Assembly (NCBI GenBank): GCA_035048495.1
Contig: CM068543.1
Span: forward strand, 21,255,751 to 21,319,750
From: Euptelea pleiosperma
Lineage: Eukaryota; Streptophyta; Magnoliopsida; Ranunculales; Eupteleaceae
Length of the DNA stretch: 64,000 nt
Direction of reading: 5' to 3'
This document shows, in pieces, positions 45,628-56,485 of the stretch. Position 1 is the stretch's first letter, and each line of letters begins with the position of its first letter. The notes under the pieces were generated by a model. It ran no database searches and was not told the origin of the DNA. It saw nothing but the letters and a program-made list of their open reading frames with translations. A program made the position numbers and the translations under genes.

Positions 45628-46495
45628 GTCCTAAGAGGTAGCCGAGAGGACCCCACTCTCCTCGGATTGTGGGGGCCAGGATTTCTCGGCAACGACCTCT
45701 AGGATCAACTTCGTCGACAGGAAAAGATGGTCCTAGGAGGTAGCCGAGAGGACCCCACTCTCCTCGGATTGTGGGGGGCCATGATTTCTCGACAACGACC
45801 TCTAGGATCAACAGGAAAAGATGGTCCTAGGAGGTAGCCGAGAGGACCCCACTCTCCTTGGATTGTGGGGGCTAGGATTTTTCGGCAACGACCTCTAGGA
45901 TCAACTTTGTCTAGGACAGGAAAAGATGGTCCTAGGAGGTAGTTGAGAGGACCCCACTCTCATCGGATTGTGGGGGCTAGGATTTCTCGGCAACGACCTC
46001 TAGGATCAACTTTGTCGATAGGATTTGTTGTCCTAGGAGGTAGCTGAGAGGACCCCACTCTCTCAGAGTGTGGGGGCTAGGATTTCTCGACAATGACCTC
46101 TACGATCAACTTCGTTAAGGAAAAAGATGGTTCTAGGAGATAGCCGAGAGGACCCCACTCTCCTCGAATCGTGGGGGCCAGGATTTCTTGGCAACAACCT
46201 CTAGGATCAACTTTGTCTAGGACAGAAAAAGATGGTCCTAGGAGGTAGCCGAGAGGACCCCACTCTCTTCGGATTATGTGGGCTAGGATTTCTCGGCAAC
46301 GACTCTAAGATCAACTTTGTCGATACGATTTGTTGTCCTAGGAGGTAGCTGAGAGGACCCCTCTCATTGGATTGTGGGGGCTAGGATTTCTCGACAACGA
46401 CCTCTAGGATCAACTTCATGAAGGAAAAGATTTGTTATCCTAGGAGATAGCCGAAAGGACCCCACTCTCCTCGAATTGTGGGGCCTAAGTACTCT
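45628..46495 (+). repeat. Internal tandem array, nine units of 94-105 bp
   Basis: Units start at 45628, 45730, 45824, 45929, 46030, 46130, 46235, 46335 and 46437 with GTCCTAGGAGGTAGCCGAGA or a variant. They contain CGACCTCTAGGATCAACTT near their ends. The array lies between the integrase remnant and the polypurine tract. Small indels alternate between units, suggesting repeat-block amplification. Confidence 0.88.
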
Positions 46496-46633
46496 CGACT
46501 ACGACAGGACGAACTGTGGGTTAATCAATTGACGGCCTTGATAGTAACTGAAAACATGAGCTAGCAAACAACTGGCGTAGTGGTACGTGAATTATTTTTC
46601 GGATATCATGCTCGGTAGTCGGCATGACACCCC

Positions 46634-46644
46634 AGAGGGGGCGA
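46634..46644 (+). other. Polypurine tract of the gypsy element
   Basis: AGAGGGGGCGA directly upstream of the 3' LTR start (46646), the expected place for plus-strand priming. Confidence 0.7.
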
Positions 46645-46645
46645 T

Positions 46646-48052
46646 TGCGGGTACCAAATTTATGGCATCCATGCGGATGGTCAGGATGGTGACACGTGGA
46701 CACGTTCGAGGTCGAGACTATGAATGGTCTAGGTCGAGATCAGTCTGGGTGTCCGAGGCCAAGACCAATCTGGGTGTCTAGGCCGAGACCAGTTTGGATG
46801 TCCGAGGCCAAAACCAGGGGGTAGTCTAGGCCAAGATCAGTTTGGGTGTCCGAGGCCGAGACCATGGGGTGTCTAGGCCGATACCAGTTTGGATGTCCGA
46901 GACCGAGACCATGGGGTGGTCTAGGCCAGGACCAGTTTGGGTGTCCGAGGCCGAGACCATTGGGGGTCTAGGCCGATACTAGTTTGGGTGTCCGAGGCCG
47001 AGATCATGGGGTGGTCTAGGCCAGGACCAGTTTGGGTGTCCGAGGCCGAGATCATGGGGTGGTCTAGGCCAGGACCAGTTTGGGTGTCCGAGGCCGAGAC
47101 CATAGGGGGTCTAGGCCGATACCAGTTTGGTGTCCGAGGTCGAGACCATGGGGTGGTCTATGCCAAGACCAGTTTGGGTGTCCGAGGCCGAGACCGGTCT
47201 GGGTGGCTGAGGCTGAGACCAGTCTGGGTCTCCTAAGAGTATAGAAGTATGATTGATGCCGAGATGCATAGATCATGAATAGGAAGCACGAAAGTCTTAT
47301 GCCGACAAGAAATATGATAGCTTTGCAAGACACATCGAAGACGGAATAGAAGAGTACAGAGTTGGTAGACTGACAGGGTAGGTGGTTATCCCTGTCAAAG
47401 CACAAGTCAGTCGGTGGTAGGTGAGGAAATGATGGGATCGCACAGGAGCAGGTACTTAACCATGTCAGTAGACATAGTAGTCGACAACAGGCGTGTCAGG
47501 GCAAAGTAGTTAATACGGCCACAGACATTTGTTGCTGACAACGTGACGGGCTAATTGACTTCGTTAGAAAGGACAGTCAGCGCCAGAGAAGGCGTGTACG
47601 CCGAAGGAAGAGTACAATAAGGGCAACTGACAAGGAAGAGTGCAACAAGGTCAACCGACAAGTCAACAAGTGAACGCCTATAAATAGAAGTTGATGAGAA
47701 CATTAAAGAGGGAGAAGGTATTGAATTTTTGAGCCTAAACTCTATCAAATTGAATCTGGAATTTATTGCTAACTTGATCGTCGGAGGCTCTACCAGTGGG
47801 ATCCCCTCCCCAACTCTCTTCTCGGATTCCACTGACAAGAGTTCTTGCAGGGCTCACAGAGTTCTCGGCTCGTAAGCAGACTACTTGGTTCGGAGACAGA
47901 CTTCTCGGATTAAGGTGGCGGAGACCCCGGACCAGTGCATGACTTCTCGGCCAGACTGGACCAGATCATATTCGAGACCAACTAGTCACCAGAAGTGCAT
48001 AGGCGTTAGTCTACACTAACCCTTTGGGGGTGTGCGGGATTTTTCCCCCACA
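46646..48052 (+). repeat. 3' LTR (1407 bp)
   Basis: Begins TGCGGGTACC and ends TTTTTCCCCCACA. Its minisatellite is shorter than that of the 5' LTR. By eye the non-repetitive parts of the two LTRs differ at roughly one site in twenty, so the insertion is not very recent. The TATA box is at 47679-47686. Confidence 0.85.
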
Positions 48053-48196
48053 GATACAATGTTTGCATACTTTTAAGTCTAGAATCGGGTTGCAAACTAG
48101 ATTTGTCCGAAAAAGGGGGTCCTCTGAATAATGCACATCGGAAACAACGAGCTTAGCATTATAACGGGTATTAAAGTGAAACTAGCAGCTGGTATT

Positions 48197-49521
48197 GTTA
48201 AGACCATGGGGTGGTCGGGTGTCCGAGGCCGAGACCATTGGGGGTCTAGGCCGATACTAGTTTGGGTGTCCGAGGCCGAGATCATGGGGTGGTCTAGGCC
48301 AGGACCAGTTTGGGTGTCCGAGGCCGAGACCATAGGGGGTCTAGGCCGATACCAGTTTGGGTGTCCGAGGCCGAGATCATGGGGTGGTCTAGGCCAGGAC
48401 CAGTTTGGGTGTCCGAGGCCGAGACCATAGGGGGTCTAGGCCGATACCAGTTTGGTGTCCGAGGTCGAGACCATGGGGTGGTCTATGCCAAGACCAGTTT
48501 GGGTGTCCGAGGCCGAGACCGGTCTGGGTGGCTGAGGCTGAGACCAGTCTGGGTCTCCTAAGAGTATAGAAGTATGATTGATGCCGAGATGCATAGATCA
48601 TGAATAGGAAGCACGAAAGTCTTATGCCGACAAGAAATATGATAGCTTTGCAAGACACATCGAAGACGGAATAGAAGAGTACAGAGTTGGTAGACTGACA
48701 GGGTAGGTGGTTATCCCTGTCAAAGCACAAGTCAGTCGGTGGTAGGTGAGGAAATGATGGGATCGCACAGGAGCAGGTACTTAACCATGTCAGTAGACAT
48801 AGTAGTCGACAACAGGCGTGTCAGGGCAAAGTAGTTAATATGGCCACAGACATTTGTTGCTGACAACGTGACGGGCTAATTGACTTCGTTAGAAAGGACA
48901 GTCAGCGCCAGAGAAGGCGTGTACGCCGAAGGAAGAGTACAATAAGGGCAACTGACAAGGAAGAGTGCAACAAGGTCAACCGACAAGTCAACAAGTGAAC
49001 GCCTATAAATAGAAGTTGATGAGAACATTAAAGAGGGAGAAGGTATTGAATTTTTGAGCCTAAACTCTATCAAATTGAATCTGGAATTTATTGCTAACTT
49101 GATCGTCGGAGGCTCTACCAGTGGGATCCCCTCCCCAACTCTCTTCTCGGATTCCACTGACAAGAGTTCTTGCAGGGCTCACAGAGTTCTCGGCTCGTAA
49201 GCAGACTACTTGGTTCGGAGACAGACTTCTCGGATTAAGGTGGCGGAGACCCCGGACCAGTGCATGACTTCTCGGCCAGACTGGACCAGATCATATCCGA
49301 GACCAACTAGTCACCAGAAGTGCATAGGCGTTAGTCTACACTAACCCTTTGGGGGTGTGCGGGATTTTTCCCCCACAGATACAATGTTTGCATACTTTTA
49401 AGTCTAGAATCGGGTTGCAAACTAGATTTGTCCGAAAAAGGGGGTCCTCTGAATAATGCACATCGGAAACAACGAGCTTAGCATTATAACGGGTATTAAA
49501 GTGAAACTAGCAGCTGGTATT
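48197..49521 (+). repeat. Tandem duplicate of 3' LTR (part) plus right flank
   Basis: Starting within the minisatellite, this block repeats the 3' LTR and 144 bp of flank up to GCAGCTGGTATT. The offset is 1325 bp through the unique part and 1278 bp at the start, a difference of one 47-bp unit. GATAC reappears at 49378. Only a few single-base differences separate the copies, so duplication was recent or is an assembly artefact. Confidence 0.85.
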
Positions 49522-50854
49522 TTGTTCGTTATTTGTTGTTTTACTATTATTGAAGTTATTTTAAAAATATAAAATAATATTTTGACCGCATTTTTGACAA
49601 AAAAATGACTGGTGTGACTAGTAGCCATTATAATGGGCATATAATGGTAATGTTAAGTGTCAGTTATGACTGACCATTTAAAACCTTGAATCAGACCAGT
49701 CAAAAATCAAATATGTGCGTCTCGTTAGATCATTACAATTCAACCACCGGGTCAAATTGAGTTGATGTTCAAATCATATGATATTATATATGAATCTATA
49801 GCCTTATCTCAAATATTTTGAGTTTGGCGTATATGAACTTATTTAAAATAAAATAAAAAATGTGAAAGAATTCTCCAATAAGACGGGTGAAACTAGTATG
49901 CAAACGGTTGCATACTTTAGAGTATGCAAATATGGCCAGAAAGCGACACGTAACAACCAAACCTCTAGTTAAGGAGAGAGGTTGTGGAAACATGGATTAA
50001 AAGGATCTTTTGTTGTCACGTGTCACCTTTTGAAAACACTATTCCAATTATTTATTTAAAAAATTATCAAATGAGATTTTTTTCCTCCAATGAAATAGTG
50101 TTAGAGATAATTTAGGAACTCAATGGTATGTCTTCAAATTTGGAGATTTAAAATAGGGACTCTGAAATAGAAATCACTTTTAGAACATGGTTGGACCACA
50201 ATTTTCATCTGACGGGTTTTTATGTGACTGATTTAGAGCACGGTTGGAGATGTTCTTAGAAGTATAAATCTATCCACAATTCTTAATTATTTCGAAAATT
50301 TAAAAAACTCCTACAAACAAATATCATTGTGCCTATTAAAAAAGAGTCCGTCTAGAGCTGCACGCATTTCATACACCCTATTCTTACATTTAGTGGAGGG
50401 GCCTATGTTGGCAACCTCGTTGTGAGTTGTCCATACTTTGGTGACCTTCCGCAGTAAAAATCAGTCTATATCAATATTCGTAAGTTCATGAAAATTTGAC
50501 TTTAATTTGAGAAATGTAGACTATCCATTTAAATTGTAATTTTATGTCAATTTTTTATATGGTTAGCAAAGTCGAGATGAACTGATCTTTGGTGATGATG
50601 AGTATCACGGCAATGACAATTAACCCAATGTATAATTGGATTGTCCAACATGATCTCCATGTGGGCTCCGCCACTAGGTGTGAGAATTGGATGTAAGAAA
50701 TGGGCGTCGCTCTGAACAAACTCGTAAAAAAGAAGTATTTCGCTGTATTAATAATAGCAATAGGAAGGACACGGTCACCTGTTTCGTCTTGCTCACGAAA
50801 GGGTTTTTATTTTATTAGAAAAAAGAAGAAAGTAATAAAAAAGTGGGAAAATTG
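49522..50854. other. Intergenic, AT-rich
   Basis: Contains a small palindrome (ACTAGTATGCAAACGGTTGC and inverse, about 49892-49935) related to the arms at 42085 and 48056. No gene. Confidence 0.5.
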
Positions 50855-51130
50855 CATTTTCCTTGGGAAAACATAATTGTCCATTGTTAGATAGCCATTA
50901 TAAGTCTGTATAATTTTTCCTATCAAGTCATTTAAATCTAGATGATTTTCCCTACAAAGCCCGGAATCATTTCTCACCCAGATAGGTAAGAATTCATTTC
51001 CACTTGAAAATACACTTTTATTTTCTCACATGATTGAAATATGTGTTCTCAGTTGCAATCGATCAGCCATTTAAGGCGTATCCCAGCTGTATTTTCTCAG
51101 GAAAATTTTCCGTGCAATCAAACAGGGCCT
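50855..51130. mobile_element. Tourist-like MITE, subfamily 2, extended copy
   Basis: Right end CCGTGCAATCAAACAGGGCC is followed by TTA (51131-51133), which is also the left duplication of the next element. Interior as at 28768-28991. Left edge approximate. Confidence 0.55.
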
Positions 51131-51133
51131 TAG

Positions 51134-51582
51134 GGCATGTTTGGTAGGCCACCGCGGCAGGAAAATAAAATATTTGCACGCGCTAATATTCGCTTGGATG
51201 TGTTTGGCACACATTTGCCCGCGCCGAATATTTAGCCGAGCCCACAAATTTGCCCGCCGTGGTGGCAAAACATTTGATCACCTAATTTTTTCACACCAAA
51301 TAAGTCTTGGTGGAAAAAATTTATTTTCTTGCAAAAAAATCACTATATTCAATAAAAAAATTTAGATCCTATGACCTAATATGTGGGTCCTACACTCGCC
51401 TAACCCATATTTGACTAACTTTGATATGTGGGACCCACACAAATTGAAAGAAAATGAAGCTAGCCAATACATGTACCAAATGTTGTTAAATATTGATATG
51501 CACAAATATTTAGCCAAGATAATACTCGCCTGGCTAAATATTCACCGTTGGAACTTTTTTTTCTCACGTACCGAACATGCTC
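51134..51582. mobile_element. PIF/Harbinger Tourist-like MITE, subfamily 1 (449 bp, TTA TSD)
   Basis: TTA at 51131-51133 and 51583-51585. Ends are GGGCATGTTTGGTA and the inverted TACCGAACATGCTC. GC-rich blocks (CACCGCGGC, TTGCCCGCCG) are near the left end. The same family lies inverted at 60036-60547. Confidence 0.75.
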
Positions 51583-52387
51583 TTAATGTAACGGTCTTAG
51601 AGAGTTACCGTTATAATGGCGACGTAAATCGTATTTTTAAAACCATTAATTATACATTTATATATAACGAAATGGGATATTGGAACGTGGTTTAAAAAAG
51701 TTTATTATAATGGTGAAATCACTTTCTTGAAAAGGCCAGATGTCACCTAGTTAATGGAGCCAACCATGAAAATTGAAATGAGGCCAAGGCAGAGTACTAA
51801 AAAGTCCAAATGAGTACAGTTGTCTGTTTCAATCAACGTTGTCGTGTTTCATGGATTATGATCAAATTGTCGTGTAATAAGTGTTACCTTTAAGACTAGG
51901 TAGCAGGTTCCCATCAACTATTTTAACTGTCCTCCAACTATTTATTATTCTTATCATCCGAGGATTCTCGTAGAAAACTGAACAAATGGTTACGAACTAA
52001 GTTTTTAATTTTACTACTTGCTTTCTCCAATTAAACTAAAAGAGAAACCCAAACCATTATTCAACGATGTCTTCGTCAGTTTGACGTACGTGCCGCCTTC
52101 CCACGTAAAATCTCTTTGGCATCTTCTAAAGCTGTATCTTGCATCTTGTAGGGCAAGAGTAACAGTCAAAGACGTACTCATGGAGGACCAAGGTTTCGAA
52201 GGGGCCGTTATAACGGACTAGTAGCGTGAGATCTTTCATCAATAAATAATACAAAATATTTGTAGCCATTATAAGAATCAATAGGTGCAGGATCCCGTAA
52301 ATTAGACTGAATTAGCTCAAAAGCTTCATCAGACATAGTTGATGAATTAACAAATGGCAAGATCTATATAACTGCTCATACATGCCT
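51583..52387. other. Intergenic with TAACGGT-family fragments
   Basis: Foldback-family fragments occur at about 51585-51700 and 52190-52230 (ACCAAGGTTTCGAAGGGG). No gene is supported. Confidence 0.45.
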
Positions 52388-52512
52388 CATGTCACAATCT
52401 ATATAACAAGGGAGCTCAGTTGTCCCCTCTCTTATAGGCTTCAATAAAGAAGGGTCAAGATCTTATCCCCCAACTGGACAGTGGATCTCAGCCACTCACA
52501 CTCAATTTTGGC
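52388..52512 (+). mobile_element. Truncated Helitron-like mini-element
   Basis: Starts at ATCTATATAACAAGGG and follows the 31191-31349 unit through CACTCAATTTTGGCAAAACT, but lacks the 3' hairpin. Confidence 0.45.
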
Positions 52513-52679
52513 AAAACTCTATTTTGCAAAGGAGACTTTGATCGTTTTCAACAAAAAAAACCTGACCGCCATCTGGTTGAAGAAGATAATAATGAAAAAA
52601 ATCAATAAAACAAAAACAAAAAAGAAGGAAAGAAGAGAATCACTAATGATGAAGACTTCCTGGAGCCATTACTGATGCC

Positions 52680-52875
52680 CAGGGACGGAGCCAGGATTTT
52701 GTTCAAGGGAAAGCTCAATCCTTTAATGAGGAGCACTTTTAAAGAATTAAAATCCGAGGGGGGGCATTAAACTAAAAATTAACGCTGTTTTGAGAATATA
52801 ATTTAAAGAATTAAAATTTGAGGGGGGCATTAAACTAAAATTTAAGGGCATTTCCCCTTCTTGGATCCGTCCCTG
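52680..52875. mobile_element. hAT MITE (196 bp, 8-bp TSD)
   Basis: Perfect duplication CTGATGCC (52672-52679, 52876-52883). Ends are CAGGGACGGAGCCAGG and the inverted TGGATCCGTCCCTG. The interior has two direct repeats of AAAGAATTAAAATCCGAGGG type. Confidence 0.85.
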
Positions 52876-53004
52876 CTGATGCCACCGCCGACGTCTTCAT
52901 CTCTTGTCGTTGTTAACCTTCTCGCTGCCATCTGATTGTGTCCTTGTGACTAACTGTGCCTTCAAACACTAGGGCTCGTTTTGGTTTTTTCCAAACCTTT
53001 AGTT

Positions 53005-53275
53005 ATTTCCCTCTTGGACAGTGGTGGAAGAAAACCCATTATTTGGGCTTTAAAAGAAGTGGGCCTAAGTGACATTGGGTTTACATACATACGGCCCAAC
53101 CTATTCATTTGGTTAAGCACCCTTACTCATTTCCCTCTTGGACAATGGTGGAAGAAACCTCCCAACCTATTCATTTGGTTAAGCACCCTTACTCATTTCC
53201 CTCTTGGACAATGGTGGAAGAAAACCTATTATTTGGGCTTTAAAAGAAATAGGCCTAAGTACATTGGGTTTAAGT
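53005..53275. repeat. Complex tandem duplication (CTCTTGGACA...GGTGGAAGAA)
   Basis: TTTCCCTCTTGGACAATGGT recurs about three times (near 53007, 53130, 53197). CCCAACCTATTCATTTGGTT and TTATTTGGGCTTTAAAAGAA also repeat. It looks like two rounds of local duplication. Confidence 0.75.
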
Positions 53276-53518
53276 CATGAGGCCCAACCTATTCATTTAG
53301 TTAGTCCAACCTGAGTTTTGAACCTGGCCCATCATTTAACCCAACCTTTTGATATATATAAGGACCAGCTCATAGGCCCAAATCCAACAACCTCATGCCC
53401 AGGCTTATTAGATCATTGCTCCAAGCCTAAATCCGAGCCCGACTAAAAAAAAATGTCTCCTTTACCATCCTTTCTAAAAATTTATGCAATATTTAAGCAA
53501 CAATTCCACCATTAGCAA

Positions 53519-53860
53519 TGTTGTGTTAGGTGTCTTGTATTCAGCAAGGATTTTATTGCCAGAGCAAATGGTGTTCTCTATTTGTACAATTTGTGTTGGA
53601 GTACAACTTCTCTTTAGAATACTTCGGGTGTTTTATTGTACTAGAGATTATATATAGAGAGGGAGATTATATAGAGAGGCGTTGGGGTTTTACATATACA
53701 TTGAGAGAGTGAGAGAGAGAGGAAACTATTGTAACCCTAATTCTTTAGAGTGAAAGACCTCATCTCATTAGTAGACATAGGACACTGTCGAACCACGTAA
53801 ATCCGTGTGATTGATCTTTGTTGTCTCTCTATTTTCGCTGGTTCGTGGAAGGTCAATTTT
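53519..53860 (+). mobile_element. Probable copia-type LTR
   Basis: From about TGTTGTGTTAGGTG it passes a TATATATA box (53649-53656), GGAAACTATTGTAACCCTAA and CCACGTAAATCCGTGTGATT, the usual order in plant copia LTRs. Downstream at 53861-53998 there is a short open frame with no recognised domain. Related to 30440-30870. Confidence 0.45.
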
Positions 53861-54601
53861 CAACAAGCAACATGGGTGTCCAAGAACATTTGTGGTGAAG
53901 TTGCAGCATTATCCTCATGGGTAGATCATGATTATCAACCTTATAGAGATCGAATACACATTAATGCTCCAAGAAGAGAATTTCGAGAAATTTTGTGAGC
54001 ATTCCTTTATGATCACTCAATCGTAATAACAATGGAGCAGATCGAGTGGAAAATCTTTGTGTAAACTAATTATGGATCGAGAACTATTTTTTGGATTGGA
54101 TTGCAAGTCTCGATGTAGCTTCTTCAGGTGCTACAGATTGCCTAAGAGACGAAAAGTATAATTTGCCATAGCTAAGTTAAGAGGTCTATCTCTTATTTGA
54201 TACGTAGAATCGATTGTATGAGTAGAATGTTCAACTAGAATGTGGTGCGAACAACAAATGCATGGTTTGAGACGAAGAATCACCTACAACCAAAATACAT
54301 ACCAGTCGATTACACTCATTGAGTATATTCATCCACACAAACAAGTTCTATGACTTGGCAACTCGAGCAGGGGTCATTGAATCAAATGAATTGAAGTATT
54401 TTTTTTGTTCATCATTGATCAGGTCTCTAATAGAAAATGCAAGATGATATAGCAACTGTTCAAGTATTGATCGTTGTGAAATCTCTTCAGATTGCCTTAA
54501 TAGATTGAAGAGAAATTAAAGAGAAGGGCATTGATGAGAATATTAACTTCTAATTTTAAGGATAACATGGGGAGGTATGTCAAAAATTTCCTAAAAACAA
54601 A
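53861..54601. other. Region after the copia-like LTR; no gene recognised
   Basis: A 63-codon open frame ends near 53998. Phrases such as GTAAACTAATTATGGATCGAG look non-coding. It could be a decayed gag, but no motif supports this. Confidence 0.35.
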
Positions 54602-55211
54602 GGGGTGGGATATTGGCACCTCCCATTTTACCCTCTACGCCCACTTAAGAAAATAAATTTTGAATAGAAAACCAAGTCCCTAATCCCTTTCTCTCTACAC
54701 CCACCATCTTAACCCAAAAAACCAAAAAATGAGAAGAGAATCATGCGCGAAGGAGAAAACGAAACCATCAAGAGACCGCATCACCACCATTACCACCGCC
54801 TCTCTCTCCCTCTTGCTATCTCTCTCTCTCTGCCTTGGTTCTGGACTGCTGATGTAGCCATTGGAACCTCAGCAACCAGAGGCCAAGTATGCTATGCCTA
54901 TCTTGACCTCTAGCTGCTGAGGTTGCAATGGCTGCCGAGACAGTCTAGAATCGAGGCAGATAGAAAGAGAGAGAAGAGCAAGATAAAGAGGGAGAGAGAA
55001 AGAGAGATATCGAGAGAGAGAGAGAGAGGTGGTGCAGTAGTGATGGTAGAAGGGATGAAGAATCGAAAAAAGGGTTTCGATTCTCCATTATGATTTTTTT
55101 TTTAATTTCGGTTGGGTGTAGAGATATGTCCAGATAAAAGATAGAATTTTAAGGTGGTTTAGAGAATAAGTGGGCATACAGGATAAAACACAGCTGCCAA
55201 TATCCCAGCCC
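54602..55211. mobile_element. Long foldback transposon (610 bp, 8-bp TSD)
   Basis: AAAACAAA flanks both sides (54594-54601, 55212-55219). Ends are GGGGTGGGATATTGGCA and the inverted GCCAATATCCCAGCCC. The arms continue inward almost to the centre (TCAGCAACCAGAGGCCAAG facing CTTGACCTCTAGCTGCTGA, centre about 54895), including facing (CT)n and (GA)n tracts at 54800-54835 and 54965-55035. No coding. A right-end remnant of this family, itself duplicated, is at 57860-58027. Confidence 0.75.
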
Positions 55212-55301
55212 AAAACAAACCCTAACCCCTTTTTCTCTTGTCTCTCTCCCCTCATCCCACCTCCCCTCCGCAGTCCCACCCTCTCTCTCTCTCGTGTGGG
55301 G

Positions 55302-55498
55302 TAAGCCCATCCCTTGGACTTATAGAACAAAAATCAGCCTGATTGATATTTCTTAACCATTGGACTTTAGCTATATGTCTTTTATTTTATTTTTTTGCCT
55401 CCGGGCTGCATCTAGAACCGCCACATGGATGTTAAGCCCATCCCTTGGACTTATAGAACAAAAATCAGCCTGATTGATATTTCTTAACCATTGGACTT
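55302..55498. repeat. Perfect 66-bp direct repeats
   Basis: TAAGCCCATCCCTTGGACTT through TTCTTAACCATTGGACTT occurs at 55302-55367 and 55434-55499 without change, separated by about 66 bp. The sequence belongs to the GGATGTTxxGCCCA palindromic MITE families. Confidence 0.85.
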
Positions 55499-55892
55499 GT
55501 CTTCTTCATTGGTTGATTTTCAACTATAGGATTCGATCATTATTTTGGATACACAAATCCAACAGTTAGAAATCACCAACCAAACTATTTTTGGTCTGTT
55601 GGTCTACCACTAATCGGATTGATTTTTGGTCCCATCAATCAGACGGACTTCCGTCCACCTATGGATGGGCATCCATACAGTCAATGGTCTCTAAGAGTGT
55701 TCCAATGGTGATTTTAGATGTGGCCCGCACACCCCAAAATTTCCATCCACTAGAGACTACCTCAACCAGGAAAATGTATTGTAAGGTATGTTTTATTGCT
55801 TAATTTTTAATTGTCAAATCCAACGTGTATGTGTTTGTGCGTATATATTTTTGACAACAAAATCTTGGTGAGGTCAATATATAAATTAGAAG

Positions 55893-56140
55893 TTTTAGAA
55901 TTGGATGATTTTTGGCGAGGATGGTCCCTACGGTGAGGAGATCATCCTCACAAAAATCCTTAATTCAAGTTCAAGAATTAAGGACCGTCTATTTGTATCG
56001 TTAACTTGAAAACCACATTTGATGGGGTTAGAAATTTCAGAATGTGCTGGTTTTTTGTAAGGGTGATCTATATGGTGATGAGATCATCCTCACCAAAAAT
56101 CAGCGATTAATTCATCTTCCCTGTGGGTACCCCAAAATGT
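55893..56140. mobile_element. Diverged Mutator-like MITE, subfamily 1
   Basis: GATTTTTGGCGAGGATGG with GAGGAGATCATCCTCACAAA on the left, and CTCACCAAAAATCAGCGATT with CATCTTCCCTGTGGGTACCC on the right. The outermost termini are lost. Confidence 0.65.
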
Positions 56141-56170
56141 TGTCCCTGATCTTGACATATATATATAGGG

Positions 56171-56485
56171 CCGGGATAGAATGACTAATGGAATTCTTAC
56201 TAATGGACGTTGAGTTAAGGGATGATTTTTGGTGATAATATTCTTCTCAATGTGGATATCAACCACACAAAAAAATCAGCCCATTCCAACATTTGTAGCC
56301 TTGTGAAAAGTAGATTGCAAATTGTATTTGGTAGGGTTAGAAGTTTTAAAAATTACTGATTTTTGGTGAGGGTGATCTCATGGTGAGGAGAACACCCTCA
56401 CCAAAAATCATCCCTTAACTCATCCGCATGTGGGCCCCACGTCCATTAGTAAGAATATTAGTAAGAATGCCATTAGTCATTCTAT
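56171..56485. mobile_element. Mutator-like MITE, subfamily 2, right end truncated
   Basis: Left terminus GGGCCGGGATAGAATGACTA. The right side has CCATTAGTCATTCTATA, but the last bases of the TIR and any duplication are missing. GAATATTAGTAA is repeated near the right end. Confidence 0.7.

Larger units (their letters stand above)
42211..48052 (+). mobile_element. Gypsy-type LTR retrotransposon, nearly pol-less, with tandem arrays
   Basis: The target duplication GATAC at 42206-42210 and 48053-48057 is perfect. LTRs are 42211-43970 and 46646-48052, both TG...CA. A primer-binding site (TGGCGCCGT, 43976-43984) fits the 3' end of tRNA-Asp. A polypurine tract AGAGGGGGCGA lies at 46634-46644. The interior (about 2.7 kb) keeps a decayed gag and the very end of an integrase-like frame (45430-45590); protease, reverse transcriptase and RNase H are missing. 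It therefore needs proteins from other elements, if it ever moved in this form. Confidence 0.88.
42053..48107. mobile_element. Foldback element split by the LTR retrotransposon
   Basis: GACAAATCTAGTGTGCAACC (42053-42072) pairs with the inverted copy at 48088-48107 (one mismatch). AAAAGTATGCAAACATTGT (42085-42103) pairs with its inverse at 48056-48074. Once the retrotransposon 42211-48052 is removed, the arms lie about 110 bp apart, giving a small hairpin element. Confidence 0.7.

Noticed and set aside
45628..46495. Regular direct repeats resembling a CRISPR array.
   Set aside because: Units are contiguous with no unique spacers, sit inside a plant retrotransposon and the DNA is eukaryotic.
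53861..53998. A 63-codon frame after the copia-like LTR as gag.
   Set aside because: No gag motif or primer-binding site is visible at the LTR edge, so the assignment is unsupported.
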